A DNA stretch of 64,000 nucleotides, from NCBI RefSeq assembly GCF_001298735.1, contig NZ_CYSP01000009.1:62001-126000 (forward strand), read 5' to 3'. A model generated the notes under the pieces. That model had not been told where the DNA came from. It made no database searches and saw only the letters and a program-made list of their open reading frames with translations. Below, piece by piece: positions 53,136-61,900 of the stretch. The DNA comes from Propionispora sp. 2/2-37 (GTDB taxonomy: Bacteria > Bacillota > Negativicutes > Propionisporales > Propionisporaceae). A program made the translations under genes and the position numbers. The first letter of the stretch is position 1; each line of letters opens with the position of its first letter.

Positions 53136-54041
53136 ATGAAACTGGGGCTAATTGGTATCGGGAAGATGGGCTATAATCTGGCAGAAAATTTTTTGGATAA
53201 AGGGCATGAGCTTATTGTCTATGATATTAATCCTGACAATATGAAAGGACTGGATACAAAAGGTGCAAATATTGCCGGTTCGATAGAAGAACTCGTCAAT
53301 GGTCTTCGTGCACCTAAAATTATTTATTTAATGCTTCCGGTTGGCGATCCGGTCGAACAGACGATTCAGGCAGTGGTGCCGTACCTAAGTATGGGGGATA
53401 TCGTCATTGATGGTGGTAATTCACATTATAAAGATACCGTGCGTCGTTATGCAATGTTGAAAGAGCGTGGCATCTATTATCTTGACTGCGGCACCAGCGG
53501 CGGTATAAGTGGTGCTAAACAAGGGGTATGTTTGATGATTGGCGGCGATAGGGAAATATATGATTACTGTGCACCTTTGTTTCTCAGCATGTCGCTTGCT
53601 GATGGATGCATTTACACCGGCCCAAGCGGTAGCGGCCATTATTGCAAGATGATTCACAATGGTATTGAATATGGAATGATGCAAGCCATTGCTGAAGGAT
53701 TTGAGTTACTGCAGAGAAGTGGCTTTGCCTACAATCTCAAGGAGGTTGCCAGTGTGTGGAATCATGGCTCGGTCATTCGCAGTTGGCTGATGGAGTTATT
53801 GGAAAATGCATTAAGTGCAGATAATACTTTAAGTAATATCAAGGGGGTCATGTATTCGACCGGTGAAGGTAAATGGTCGGTTGAAGAAGCACTTGATAAT
53901 TCTGTTTGTACCCCGGTGATTGCATTGTCGCTCTTGATGCGATATCGTTCCCTGGAAACAGATACATTTTCCGGTAAAGTAGTAGCTGCATTACGCAATC
54001 AGTTTGGTGGACATGCGGTTGCGAAATGTATAGCGGAATGA
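53136..54041 (+). CDS. 6-phosphogluconate dehydrogenase, short form (GndA/YqeC type)
   Basis: 301 residues, the short decarboxylating type found in some Firmicutes. NAD(P) motif GLIGIGKMGYNLAENFL at the N-terminus, IDGGNSHYKDT (about 90), CGTSGGISGAKQG (substrate loop, about 117) and SGHYCKMIHNGIEYGMMQA (catalytic Lys, about 170). Converts 6-phosphogluconate to ribulose 5-phosphate. It makes a 6-phosphogluconate-forming route the simplest reading of this operon. Confidence 0.92.
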   Translation: MKLGLIGIGKMGYNLAENFLDKGHELIVYDINPDNMKGLDTKGANIAGSIEELVNGLRAPKIIYLMLPVGDPVEQTIQAVVPYLSMGDIVIDGGNSHYKDTVRRYAMLKERGIYYLDCGTSGGISGAKQGVCLMIGGDREIYDYCAPLFLSMSLADGCIYTGPSGSGHYCKMIHNGIEYGMMQAIAEGFELLQRSGFAYNLKEVASVWNHGSVIRSWLMELLENALSADNTLSNIKGVMYSTGEGKWSVEEALDNSVCTPVIALSLLMRYRSLETDTFSGKVVAALRNQFGGHAVAKCIAE

Positions 54042-54167
54042 TTAGTCAGTATATAAAAGATTGGGTTTAGCAAATTTCATTTACTTCACTAAGTGCCCAT
54101 TCTGCCTTTTAAGATGACTTAATAAAACTAACTTGTGAAGACTTATATTGAGGACGTGCGAAAAGTT

Positions 54168-54239
54168 ATGGGAGAGATAGTTAAGCCTGGATCTGATATG
54201 TACAGATTTTACGCAGAAACAGAATGTAAGGATGAGTAA
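54168..54239 (+). other. Possible 23-codon ORF
   Basis: ATG 54168 to TAA 54239, reading MGEIVKPGSDMYRFYAETEC plus KDE. No good SD and not recognised. The rest of 54042-54320 holds nothing I can support. Confidence 0.15.
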
Positions 54240-54320
54240 GAACAGGCATACATGGCTTATGTGTATTTATCCATATAGCTGGGGAAAGGGATTAAATACC
54301 AAATGAATAACTGACATTGT

Positions 54321-54356
54321 AATAATAGCGCCGCAGAGATCTGCGGCGCTATTATT
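54321..54356. terminator. Bidirectional terminator between gnd-type gene and aminotransferase
   Basis: Perfect 16-bp stem AATAATAGCGCCGCAG-AGAT-CTGCGGCGCTATTATT between convergent genes. T runs on both sides are weak but the stem is AT-flanked. Confidence 0.75.
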
Positions 54357-54372
54357 GTTATTGTTTATTAAT

Positions 54373-55539
54373 CTACAAATATTTTTTTACAAAACGGGCG
54401 ATGCGTTCTAAGGCCAGTGTCAGATTTTCACTGGATGTGGCATAGGAACAGCGGACATAACCTTCACCGCAGGTGCCGAAAGCATCACCGGGCACCAGAG
54501 CTACCTTTTCTGCTTTCAAAAGCTCTTCCGCAAAAGCCAACGAAGACAGGCCGGTTTCTTTAATTGAAGGAAAAATGTAGAAAGCTCCCTTGGGCTCAAA
54601 ACAGGATAGTCCAGCGCTACGAAATCCCTCTAGCATTAAACGGCGGCGGTGGTTATATTCCGAGACCATTTCCTGTACGGCCTTATCACCACGGCGCAGA
54701 GCTTCAAGTGCTGCAATTTGAGCGGTGATAGGAGCACAGAGCATAGTAAACTGGTGGATTTTAGTCATAGCCGCAATAAATTCTGGATTGGACATAGCAT
54801 AGCCAATGCGCCACCCGGTCATGGCATAAGCTTTAGAAAAACCGTCTAGCAGTATGGTCCGGTCTTTCATATCCGGCAAGCTGGCAAAGCAGGTATGTTG
54901 CCCGTCATAGGTTAACTTTCCATAAATTTCGTCGGAAATGACGACTAAATCATATTTTTTTACGAATTTTGCTATTTTTTCCATCTCGCGATGCGGCATA
55001 ACAGCACCGGTGGGATTGTTGGGATAGCCAATGATGAGCACTTTTGTACATGGCGTAACGTATTTTTCTAGCTGTTCGGCCGTGACGCAAAATTCCGTCG
55101 CAATACTGGTCGGTACAGTGACCGGAATACCGCCTGCTAGAGTGACACAGGCTTTATAGGAGACATAGCATGGCTCGGGAATCAATACCTCATCACCTGG
55201 GCAAAGCAGGGTCCTCATAGCCAAATCAAGTGCTTCGCTGACGCCGACAGTGACTAATATTTCATTACGGGGATCATATGAAATCCCAAAATCATTAGAT
55301 TTTAACAGGGCAATTTCTTTTCTCAGTTCCAATAAGCCATAGTTGGAGGTATAGGAAGTATAGCCGCGGTGCAGACCGTCGACACAACTGTCGCGGATAT
55401 GCCAGGGGGTTACAAAATCAGGTTCTCCCACTCCTAAGGAGATTACATCTTCCATTTCCGAGACTATGTCAAAAAAGCGGCGAATACCTGAGGGCGGGAT
55501 GGATTGCACTCTGGGAGATATGCGTTCCGACCAGCTCAT
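54373..55539 (-). CDS. alaT: Class I/II aminotransferase (AlaT/PatA type)
   Basis: 388 residues, fold type I PLP enzyme. Motifs SLGVGEPDFVTPWHIRD, YPNNPTGAV (substrate-binding Asn), ISDEIYGKL (Asp) and the PLP Lys in DGFSKAYAMTGWRIGY (about 234). Its ATG overlaps the Lrp gene stop by four bases, so it is second in an operon. The pair resembles B. subtilis alaR-alaT (yugG-yugH), where AlaT makes alanine from pyruvate; the T-box upstream with an alanine codon agrees. Aromatic or aspartate transaminase activity remains possible. Confidence 0.88.
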   Translation of the reverse strand: MSWSERISPRVQSIPPSGIRRFFDIVSEMEDVISLGVGEPDFVTPWHIRDSCVDGLHRGYTSYTSNYGLLELRKEIALLKSNDFGISYDPRNEILVTVGVSEALDLAMRTLLCPGDEVLIPEPCYVSYKACVTLAGGIPVTVPTSIATEFCVTAEQLEKYVTPCTKVLIIGYPNNPTGAVMPHREMEKIAKFVKKYDLVVISDEIYGKLTYDGQHTCFASLPDMKDRTILLDGFSKAYAMTGWRIGYAMSNPEFIAAMTKIHQFTMLCAPITAQIAALEALRRGDKAVQEMVSEYNHRRRLMLEGFRSAGLSCFEPKGAFYIFPSIKETGLSSLAFAEELLKAEKVALVPGDAFGTCGEGYVRCSYATSSENLTLALERIARFVKKYL

Positions 55540-56015
55540 GGTGATATCACCAGCCGGTGATCTTCTTCACGATCTTCCATAATGACATGCGCTTCCTTGT
55601 ATTTTTTTAACATAAAGTGTGTGGTGGTGCTTACAACACCTTCAATAGTTGAAAGTTTGGTTGAAACAAAAGTAGCTACTTCTTTTAACGAATTGCCCTC
55701 AATCATAACCTGCAAGTCATAAGCGCCGGACATGAGATATAAACTGCGCACTTCCGGAAAGCGATAGATCCGTTCCGCGATAGCATCAAACCCCACTTCG
55801 CGCTGTGGGGTTATTTTTACGGCGATGATGGCAGTAACGCTGTCAACGCCGGCTTTTTCCCAGTTGATGATGGTATGGTACTTAACAATAATTTTTTCCT
55901 TTTCCAATTGCTTAATAAGGCTGGCAACTTCTTCTTGCGGTTTGTTTAACATAATCGCCAGTTTTTCCAAGGGCAATGTGTGATTTTTTTCCAATAATTC
56001 CAGCAATTCTTTCAT
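55536..56015 (-). CDS. alaR: Lrp/AsnC-family regulator (AlaR type)
   Basis: 159 residues: winged-helix HTH (EKLAIMLNKPQEEVASLIKQ, about 17-45) and RAM/ligand-binding domain (AIIAVKITPQREVGFDAIAE; YLMSGAYDLQVMIEGNSLKE). Lrp-type proteins bind amino acids. First gene of the operon with the aminotransferase; SD AGGAGG in front of the ATG at 56015. Under T-box control, which is unusual for a regulator gene. Confidence 0.9.
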   Translation of the reverse strand: MKELLELLEKNHTLPLEKLAIMLNKPQEEVASLIKQLEKEKIIVKYHTIINWEKAGVDSVTAIIAVKITPQREVGFDAIAERIYRFPEVRSLYLMSGAYDLQVMIEGNSLKEVATFVSTKLSTIEGVVSTTTHFMLKKYKEAHVIMEDREEDHRLVISP

Positions 56016-56034
56016 AAAAAAACCTCCTGATTAA

Positions 56035-56268
56035 AAATAAAAAATCCCGTCCCTGAAAGGACGAGATTAGATTCCCGTGGTACCACCTAAATTAGCCATA
56101 CGGCTCACTTGATCCTGTTAACGCCAGGATACGGCAATGCTTACTCTTAATTCAGCACACGGCTCAAGGAGGGCATTCAGTAACAGATTCTCCGCCGGAT
56201 TTCACCTCAGCCGGCTCTCTGCAGAAGAAGTACTGTACCTACTATTCCTATCATCGCTTTAACTTATT
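56035..56268 (-). ncRNA. T-box leader of the alaR-alaT operon, alanine (GCC) specifier
   Basis: On the minus strand: stem I start AGCGATGATAGGAATAGTA, AG-bulge region GAGAGCCGG, specifier region CTGAATGCCCTCCTTGAG, T-box AGGTGGTACCACGGGA (56073-56088) and terminator CTCGTCC-TTTCA-GGGACGGGA + T run (to 56041). Aligned with the TTC specifier of the pheS leader (codon, six bases, GAG), the specifier is GCC (56172-56174), alanine. TGGT in the T-box fits a tRNA with discriminator A. Reading the specifier one base earlier would give TGC (Cys). Confidence 0.9.
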
Positions 56269-56275
56269 TTTCAAT

Positions 56276-56304
56276 ATAGTACCATAGTAATTTTATTATT
56301 GCAA
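56276..56304 (-). promoter_or_regulatory. Promoter of the alaR-alaT T-box transcript
   Basis: Minus strand: TTGCAA (56304-56299), 17-base spacer, TACTAT (56281-56276). Confidence 0.65.
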
Positions 56305-56404
56305 GCAACTCTTGAAATCTTTTTTATAAGAGCCATAACTGTTAGCTGACTGTATGCAAATATTTTTTAATACATATAATACAGCAAGGAAGGGAGTGAT
56401 ATTA

Positions 56405-57313
56405 TTGAAATTGCTTTCTGTCGGCTTGAGCGGAGAAACAGAAGAAATTCGGGAAAAGCTTCAGCAGAACTGCAGTACATTGGCACAGGAAGGATTTCGG
56501 ATTGCAATAGATGAGATAACGAAGGGAAATTATACTTTTCTGTGGTGCAACGTGCTGGAAGGTGAATTGTCCTTTCGTAGTTATGAACATATTAAACAAT
56601 TGTTAAAAATTTACGTAGCTAACATTCTTTCCGATGTGATTATCGTGAAGGAAGAGAAAGATATAATCCGCAAGATCATCCGGCAAAATTATTATTATTT
56701 TAGTGATGAGGAGCGTAAGGCAGTTTATGATAATACGCTGAAAGTGTTAAATGGCAATAGCGCGATTGTCAATGAGTTTAATATTACCGACCGGCGAAAG
56801 AAAATATTGACAAAATTAATTGATTACCTGGATAATCACCATGAATTGATCGTAGAAGGTTTTGTCAATTTTCGTCTGAAGGAGTACCGTAAAGAACTGG
56901 TGCAGGTGGTTGATAAAGTAGTTGATGACTTTATGATGGAACTGGAATATAAAGAATTTATCCGTGTATTGCGATACTTCGTGGATATTCAGGAATCACA
57001 GATAGAGGAAGTTCATATATTGATGAATCAAAAAGGTATCTTCAAAATTATTGACACCTCCGGAAAAGCTATACACAATCAGTATCTGGAGAATTATATA
57101 AGTCAAAGCGTAGAAGAAATCAACTATGGTGATTTGCTGGTTACCGCCTTGATTACCATGGCACCGGAACATATCATACTGCATGGCAGTGATCCGACAG
57201 ATGGTCAGGAAACAGTCGAGATTATCAAAAATATTTTTGAAGGCAGGGTTATGACTTGTAAAGGCTGCGCCGTTTGCCGGGCAAATATTTTTGAGAACAT
57301 AACTCCCGATTAA
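56405..57313 (+). CDS. ytxC: YtxC-family sporulation protein
   Basis: 302 residues from TTG 56405 (AAGGGAGTG upstream); a frame extension to ATG 56354 has no SD. Charged, mostly helical, no membrane segment. Block RKKILTKLIDYLDNHHELIVEGFVNFRLKEYRK and a C-terminal CKGCAVC motif are visible. YtxC precedes thrS in Bacillus too. Role unknown. Confidence 0.87.
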   Translation: MKLLSVGLSGETEEIREKLQQNCSTLAQEGFRIAIDEITKGNYTFLWCNVLEGELSFRSYEHIKQLLKIYVANILSDVIIVKEEKDIIRKIIRQNYYYFSDEERKAVYDNTLKVLNGNSAIVNEFNITDRRKKILTKLIDYLDNHHELIVEGFVNFRLKEYRKELVQVVDKVVDDFMMELEYKEFIRVLRYFVDIQESQIEEVHILMNQKGIFKIIDTSGKAIHNQYLENYISQSVEEINYGDLLVTALITMAPEHIILHGSDPTDGQETVEIIKNIFEGRVMTCKGCAVCRANIFENITPD

Positions 57314-57343
57314 TTGACAAAGACCGGAAAGCTATATTACAAT
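57314..57343 (+). promoter_or_regulatory. Promoter of the thrS T-box transcript
   Basis: TTGACA (57314-57319), 18-base spacer, TACAAT (57338-57343), directly after the ytxC stop. Confidence 0.65.
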
Positions 57344-57359
57344 ACTTAAAAGTATACAG

Positions 57360-57600
57360 AAAAAAGTAATGCAGAGGACATGGCAGTATTGTCAGGCGTT
57401 GCAGAGAAAAGATGCCTAAGGCTGTGAGCATCTTTACGTAACTCTTTATTGTTACCACCTCTAAACTGTGCGGCTGAAGACTTAATTGGTAAGCCGTGCC
57501 GGGAGTTTGTTCCCGTTATCAAATAGTCAAGATGAGTTTTTTAACTAATCAGGGTGGAACCGCGGGTAAACTCTCGTCCCTATGGGATGGGAGTTTTATT
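57360..57600 (+). ncRNA. T-box leader of thrS, threonine (ACC) specifier
   Basis: Specifier ACC at 57454-57456 in ATTGTTACCACCTCTAAAC; T-box AGGGTGGAACCGCGGG (57551-57566); terminator AAACTCTCGTCCC-TAT-GGGATGGGAGTTT (57569-57596) with T run. TGGA in the T-box calls for a tRNA-Thr with discriminator U. Uncharged tRNA-Thr is expected to block termination. Confidence 0.95.
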
Positions 57601-57623
57601 TTTTTCTGAAGGAGGAAGCTGAA

Positions 57624-59540
57624 ATGAAAAAGATAAAAATTAAATTGCCGGATGGTGCTGTTCGGGAAGTGGAATCCGGGACTACTTTAGCTGAGGTGGC
57701 ACAAGCGATTAGCCGTAGCTTGGGTAAGGCGGCATTAGTCGCTAAAGTAGATGGGCAAGTATGTGATTTACAGCGCAAAGTGGAGAAAGATGCCAAAGTT
57801 AAATTTTTGACTTTTGCAGATGAGGAAGGAAAAGCTGCGTTGCGTCATAGTGCTGCGCATATTATGGCTCAGGCGGTTAAACATTTATATAAGAATGTCA
57901 AAATAGCAATCGGACCGGCTATCACCAATGGATTTTATTATGACTTTGATGCGGAAAACAATTTTACTCCTGAAGATCTGGCTAGTATCCAGGCGGAAAT
58001 GGAGCGCATTATTAAGGAAGATATACCAATCGAACGAATGGAAATGAGCCGGGAGGAGGCAGTCCGTTTTTTTGACGGACAGGGAGAAACTTACAAAGTG
58101 GAACTGATTGAAGGATTGCCGGAAGACGCAGTAATTTCGCTCTATCGTCAGGGTGATTTTGTCGATTTATGCGCCGGTCCTCACGTACCGTCTACCGGTA
58201 GGGTAAAGGCTGTAAAACTACAGAGTCTGGCGGGAGCCTACTGGCGGGGCGATGAAAAACGGAAAATGCTGCAGCGCATTTATGGAACTGCTTTTGAAAA
58301 AAAAGTGGAATTAGACGCTTATTTATTGATGTTGGAAGAGGCGGCAAAACGTGATCACCGGAAGCTTGGCCGTGAGATGGATTTATTTAGCATTCAGGAT
58401 GAAGGTCCGGGTTTTCCTTTTTTTCATCCCAAGGGAATGGTTATCCGCAATGAATTGGAGGCATTCTGGCGTAAGCTGCATATTAAGTTTGGCTACCAGG
58501 AGATTAAGACGCCGATTATTTTAAGTCAGACTTTGTGGCAACAATCCGGTCATTGGGATCACTATCGTGAAAATATGTATTTTACCCAAATTGACGGTGA
58601 AGGATATGCTATTAAGCCGATGAACTGTCCGGGCGGTATTTTAGTATATCGTACTCAGCATCATAGTTATCGTGACCTGCCGCTCAGAACGGCAGAACTG
58701 GGGTTGGTTCACCGGCATGAATTGTCAGGTGCGCTCCATGGTTTAATGCGGGTTCGCAGCTTTACACAGGATGATGCTCATATCTTTATGCTGCCATCGC
58801 AAATAAAAGAAGAAATCAAGGGTGTTATTGATCTTTTTAACACAGTCTACAGCACTTTCGGTTTGTCTTATCATGCGGAATTAAGTACGAAGCCGGAAAA
58901 AGCGATGGGCGATGATGCCGTCTGGGAATTGGCTACAACTGCTTTGAAAGAAGCACTCGAAGATTATGGTATGTCATATAAAGTGAATGAAGGCGACGGT
59001 GCATTTTACGGACCAAAGATCGATTTTCATTTACAAGATTCCATTGGCCGCACATGGCAATGCGGTACGATACAATTAGACATGCTGCTGCCGGAAAAAT
59101 TTGACCTGACCTATATCGGAGAAGATGGACAAAAACATCGTCCGGTTATGATTCATCGTGTTGCCTATGGAAGTATGGAGCGGTTTATCGGCATACTGAT
59201 TGAGCATTATGCCGGAGCTTTCCCGACCTGGCTGGCACCGGTACAGGTTAAAATTCTGCCGATTACCGACCGGCATGTTGCTTATGCACAAGAAGTGGCT
59301 AAGCTGATGCAGAATTCGGATATCCGGGTCGAAGTCGATGACCGTAATGAAAAGATTGGTTATAAAATTCGGGAAGCACAGGTTCAAAAAATTCCCTATA
59401 CCCTGGTTATTGGCGATAAAGAGCAGGAAAGCCGGAGTGTTGCTGTTCGTAAGCGGGGGCAGGGAGATTTAGGAAGCCGGAAAGTGGAAATGTTTATAGA
59501 GGATATAGGAAAAGAAATTGATGAAAAGGTTAATTCCTAA
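57624..59540 (+). CDS. thrS: Threonine-tRNA ligase
   Basis: 638 residues from ATG 57624 (AAGGAGGAAG upstream). TGS domain (1-62), editing domain with HSAAHIMAQAV (about 76) and DLCAGPHVPSTG, class II catalytic core (about 245-535: motif 2 RVRSFTQDDAHIF, Zn ligand Cys in MNCPGGI) and C-terminal anticodon-binding domain (PVQVKILPITDRHVAYA). All active-site elements are present. T-box controlled. Confidence 0.98.
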   Translation: MKKIKIKLPDGAVREVESGTTLAEVAQAISRSLGKAALVAKVDGQVCDLQRKVEKDAKVKFLTFADEEGKAALRHSAAHIMAQAVKHLYKNVKIAIGPAITNGFYYDFDAENNFTPEDLASIQAEMERIIKEDIPIERMEMSREEAVRFFDGQGETYKVELIEGLPEDAVISLYRQGDFVDLCAGPHVPSTGRVKAVKLQSLAGAYWRGDEKRKMLQRIYGTAFEKKVELDAYLLMLEEAAKRDHRKLGREMDLFSIQDEGPGFPFFHPKGMVIRNELEAFWRKLHIKFGYQEIKTPIILSQTLWQQSGHWDHYRENMYFTQIDGEGYAIKPMNCPGGILVYRTQHHSYRDLPLRTAELGLVHRHELSGALHGLMRVRSFTQDDAHIFMLPSQIKEEIKGVIDLFNTVYSTFGLSYHAELSTKPEKAMGDDAVWELATTALKEALEDYGMSYKVNEGDGAFYGPKIDFHLQDSIGRTWQCGTIQLDMLLPEKFDLTYIGEDGQKHRPVMIHRVAYGSMERFIGILIEHYAGAFPTWLAPVQVKILPITDRHVAYAQEVAKLMQNSDIRVEVDDRNEKIGYKIREAQVQKIPYTLVIGDKEQESRSVAVRKRGQGDLGSRKVEMFIEDIGKEIDEKVNS

Positions 59541-59550
59541 CTAAAAATAC

Positions 59551-59579
59551 TTGACTTATGAATCATTAGATGATATTAT
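59551..59579 (+). promoter_or_regulatory. Promoter of the infC operon
   Basis: TTGACT (59551-59556), 17-base spacer, TATTAT (59574-59579). Confidence 0.7.
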
Positions 59580-59604
59580 TCATAAGTACGATTAATAGTT
59601 ATTA

Positions 59605-59716
59605 AGTGGAAGCCATCCGCTTCTCACCTTGCGGCTTTAGCTAGTAAGGTTAATATGGGCATGGTTTGATTGTGCTTTTTAGCGGGTGGCATGTATGTGC
59701 CATCCGTTTTTATTTT
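59605..59716 (+). ncRNA. L20 leader (infC-rpmI-rplT autoregulation)
   Basis: Contains CGCTTCTCACCTTGCGGC and TTTAGCTAGTAAGGTTAATA with TGGGC, which fit the Firmicute L20-binding leader that mimics 23S rRNA. It ends in a terminator, CGGGTGGCA-TGTATG-TGCCATCCG (59683-59706) plus T run. L20 excess should cause premature termination. Confidence 0.85.
59683..59716 (+). terminator. Attenuator terminator of the L20 leader
   Basis: Nine-bp stem (one G-T pair) followed by TTTTTATTTT, 30 bases before infC. Confidence 0.85.
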
Positions 59717-59745
59717 AGTTCAAAAATAACAGGAGGTGAGCGGCA

Positions 59746-60264
59746 ATTAGCAAAGAGACTTTAAGGATTAATGAGGAAATCCGTGCCAGAGAGGTTCGTG
59801 TCGTAAGTCATAACGGAGAGCAGTTGGGAATTCTTGCGACCAGAGAGGCTTTGCGTTTGGCTGCAGAGCAGCATCTTGATCTAGTGGAAGTGGCTCCGAC
59901 GGCGAAACCGCCCGTATGTCGTATTATGGATTTTGGTAAGTTCAAATATGAACAGCAAAAACGGGAAAAAGAAGCCAAAAAGAAACAGAAAGTGGTTACA
60001 GTAAAAGAAGTAAAATTACGTCCTAATATTGAAGATCATGACTTTAATGTCAAATTAAAAAATGCGCAGCGTTTTTTACAGGATGGCGACAAAGTTAAGG
60101 TAACCATTATGTTCCGCGGCCGGGAACTTTCCCATCCGGAGCTTGGGAGACAGGTGCTTGTTAAAATGGCCAATGAACTGAAAGACATGGTCATTGTTGA
60201 GCGTGAGCCTAAACTCGAAGGTAAAAATATGATTATGATTTTGGCAGCTAAATCACATAGCTAA
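59746..60264 (+). CDS. infC: Translation initiation factor IF-3, AUU start
   Basis: 172 residues if started at ATT 59746: (M)SKETLRINEEIRAREVRVVS. No ATG, GTG or TTG lies upstream of 59824 in frame, and a start there would lose the first third of the N-domain. SD AGGAGG (59731-59736) is nine bases before the ATT. AUU starts are known for infC in many bacteria, because IF-3 rejects non-standard starts and so limits its own synthesis. Domains: N-terminal (to about 75), helical linker KYEQQKREKEAKKKQK, C-terminal. Confidence 0.96.
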   Translation: MSKETLRINEEIRAREVRVVSHNGEQLGILATREALRLAAEQHLDLVEVAPTAKPPVCRIMDFGKFKYEQQKREKEAKKKQKVVTVKEVKLRPNIEDHDFNVKLKNAQRFLQDGDKVKVTIMFRGRELSHPELGRQVLVKMANELKDMVIVEREPKLEGKNMIMILAAKSHS

Positions 60265-60292
60265 GCCTTACAATTAGAAGGAGGACCCACAA

Positions 60293-60490
60293 ATGCCTAA
60301 AATAAAAACACGTAGAAGCGCCGCTAAGCGGTTTAAAGTTACAGGCTCAGGCGAATTTAAACGCGCCAAGGCTTTTAAGAGCCATATTCTTGAGAAAAAG
60401 TCTCCGTCACGCAAACGTAATTTGCGTAAAGCCGCTTTGGTAAGCAAGTCTGATCATGAGCGTGTAGCAAAAATGCTTCCTTACGCTTAA
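60293..60490 (+). CDS. rpmI: Large ribosomal subunit protein L35 (bL35)
   Basis: 65 residues, [20 protein letters not shown] start and the [12 protein letters not shown] motif; strongly basic. 28 bases after infC, with a strong SD GAAGGAGG. Second gene of the L20-controlled operon. Confidence 0.97.
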   Translation: MPKIKTRRSAAKRFKVTGSGEFKRAKAFKSHILEKKSPSRKRNLRKAALVSKSDHERVAKMLPYA

Positions 60491-60520
60491 AAATTAATAT
60501 TTAAACAGGGGGTAAATGAC

Positions 60521-60877
60521 ATGCCAAGAGTTAAAAAAGGCGTGACTGCACATAGACGTCATAAAAAGATCTTAAAATTGGCGAAGGGTTATAGAGGCGC
60601 TAAGAGCAAACAGTTTAAAAAAGCAAATGAAACGGTAATGAAAGCTCTGTATTATGCTCGCCGCGACCGTCGTGCCAAAAAAGGCGAGTTCCGTAAGCTG
60701 TGGATTGCTCGTATCAATGCAGCTGCCCGTATCAATGGTATTTCCTACAGTCAGTTGATGAATGGCCTGAAAAAGGCAGGAGTTGAGGTCAACCGTAAAA
60801 TGCTGGCCGAGTTAGCCGTAAGCGATATGCCTGCCTTTGGCAAATTGGTCGCTGCTGCTAAAGAACAGTTGCGTTAA
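60521..60877 (+). CDS. rplT: Large ribosomal subunit protein L20 (bL20)
   Basis: 118 residues: [20 protein letters not shown] start, [19 protein letters not shown] and [18 protein letters not shown]. Binds 23S rRNA early in assembly and represses its own operon through the leader. Last gene before a strong terminator. Confidence 0.98.
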   Translation: MPRVKKGVTAHRRHKKILKLAKGYRGAKSKQFKKANETVMKALYYARRDRRAKKGEFRKLWIARINAAARINGISYSQLMNGLKKAGVEVNRKMLAELAVSDMPAFGKLVAAAKEQLR

Positions 60878-60884
60878 ATCTGCG

Positions 60885-60917
60885 CAAAAAAGTCCGGAAA
60901 ATTCCGGACTTTTTTTG
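60885..60917 (+). terminator. Intrinsic terminator after rplT
   Basis: AAAAAAGTCCGGA / TCCGGACTTTTTTT hairpin with a short loop. Confidence 0.9.
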
Positions 60918-61025
60918 TAATTTGTAATATGAGTAGTTTTCCTGTTTTTCTGTGAAAACTAAATGTAATTCAGTTAAAGAGCCTGCCTTGCCGAACGTAC
61001 AGATCGGAAAAAGGAGGGAAGGGGT

Positions 61026-61838
61026 ATGGCAGAATGTATAACCAGTCTGCAAAATAAATATATTAAACTGGCTGCAGCATTAAAACAAAAGAAATACCGT
61101 GAAGAAACCGGGTTGTTTGCAGTAGAAGGAGTACGGTTGGTTGAAGAAGCGGCCCGGTCTCATTATCGAGTGGATACGTGTCTGTATGTTCCCAAAGCCT
61201 TGGAGCAAAAGCGGGTACAAGATATTTTAAATAGGTTTAAAAATTCGGGAACCCGTGTATTGGCAGTTTCAAACGAAGCGTATCATAAGGTGACGGATAC
61301 ACAGGAACCACAAGGAATTATGGCTTTAGTGGAGAAGTTTCAGCCGGATATTTCCGATTTGCTTGCGTCCGAAAAGTTGCCCCTGCTACTTGTTTTGGAT
61401 CATCTACAAGATCCGGGAAATGTGGGCAGCGCCATACGTTCGGCCGATGCGGCCGGTTGTACCGGAGTGATTTTATCCCGTGGATGTGCTGACTTGTACG
61501 CTGGCAAAACCGTGCGCTCCACCATGGGTTCTCTGTTCCATCTGCCGGTTTTGGAGAATGTTGATTTGCCTGCTTTTCTGGCAGTGTGTAAAAATAACAG
61601 GATTAATATTATGATAACAACTTTGTCTGACGCCCGTGTATATTTCCATGTGGATTTTACCCGTCCTGTTGCTATTGTTTTTGGCAACGAGGGAAATGGG
61701 GTTACTGCCAGCCTTTTGCCAGAGGCGGATGAACGATTATATATTCCTCTTAAGGGGAAAGCGGAATCTTTAAATGTAACTGCGGCAGCATCTGTTATTT
61801 TGTACGAAGCTGTCCGGCAGCGACAGTACATGGGCTGA
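61026..61838 (+). CDS. SpoU-family 2'-O-ribose RNA methyltransferase
   Basis: 270 residues: N-terminal substrate-binding domain (about 1-95) and SPOUT domain with LDHLQDPGNVGSAIRSADAAG (about 120), IVFGNEGNGV (about 215) and LNVTAAASVILYEA (about 248), the three knot motifs. Close to B. subtilis YsgA, which is also upstream of pheS; likely a 23S rRNA methyltransferase. SD AAAGGAGGGAA precedes ATG 61026. Confidence 0.92.
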   Translation: MAECITSLQNKYIKLAAALKQKKYREETGLFAVEGVRLVEEAARSHYRVDTCLYVPKALEQKRVQDILNRFKNSGTRVLAVSNEAYHKVTDTQEPQGIMALVEKFQPDISDLLASEKLPLLLVLDHLQDPGNVGSAIRSADAAGCTGVILSRGCADLYAGKTVRSTMGSLFHLPVLENVDLPAFLAVCKNNRINIMITTLSDARVYFHVDFTRPVAIVFGNEGNGVTASLLPEADERLYIPLKGKAESLNVTAAASVILYEAVRQRQYMG

Positions 61839-61871
61839 TGCTGCCGGAGGGGGGAAAAGACGTGAAGCAAC

Positions 61872-61900
61872 TTGTAAATTACGGATTCTTATGCTACAAT
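61872..61900 (+). promoter_or_regulatory. Promoter of the pheST T-box transcript
   Basis: TTGTAA (61872-61877), 17-base spacer, TACAAT (61895-61900). Confidence 0.65.

Noticed and set aside
61400-61870. Minus-strand ORF of 156 codons
   Set aside because: Antisense to the conserved SpoU motifs; no family features or SD.
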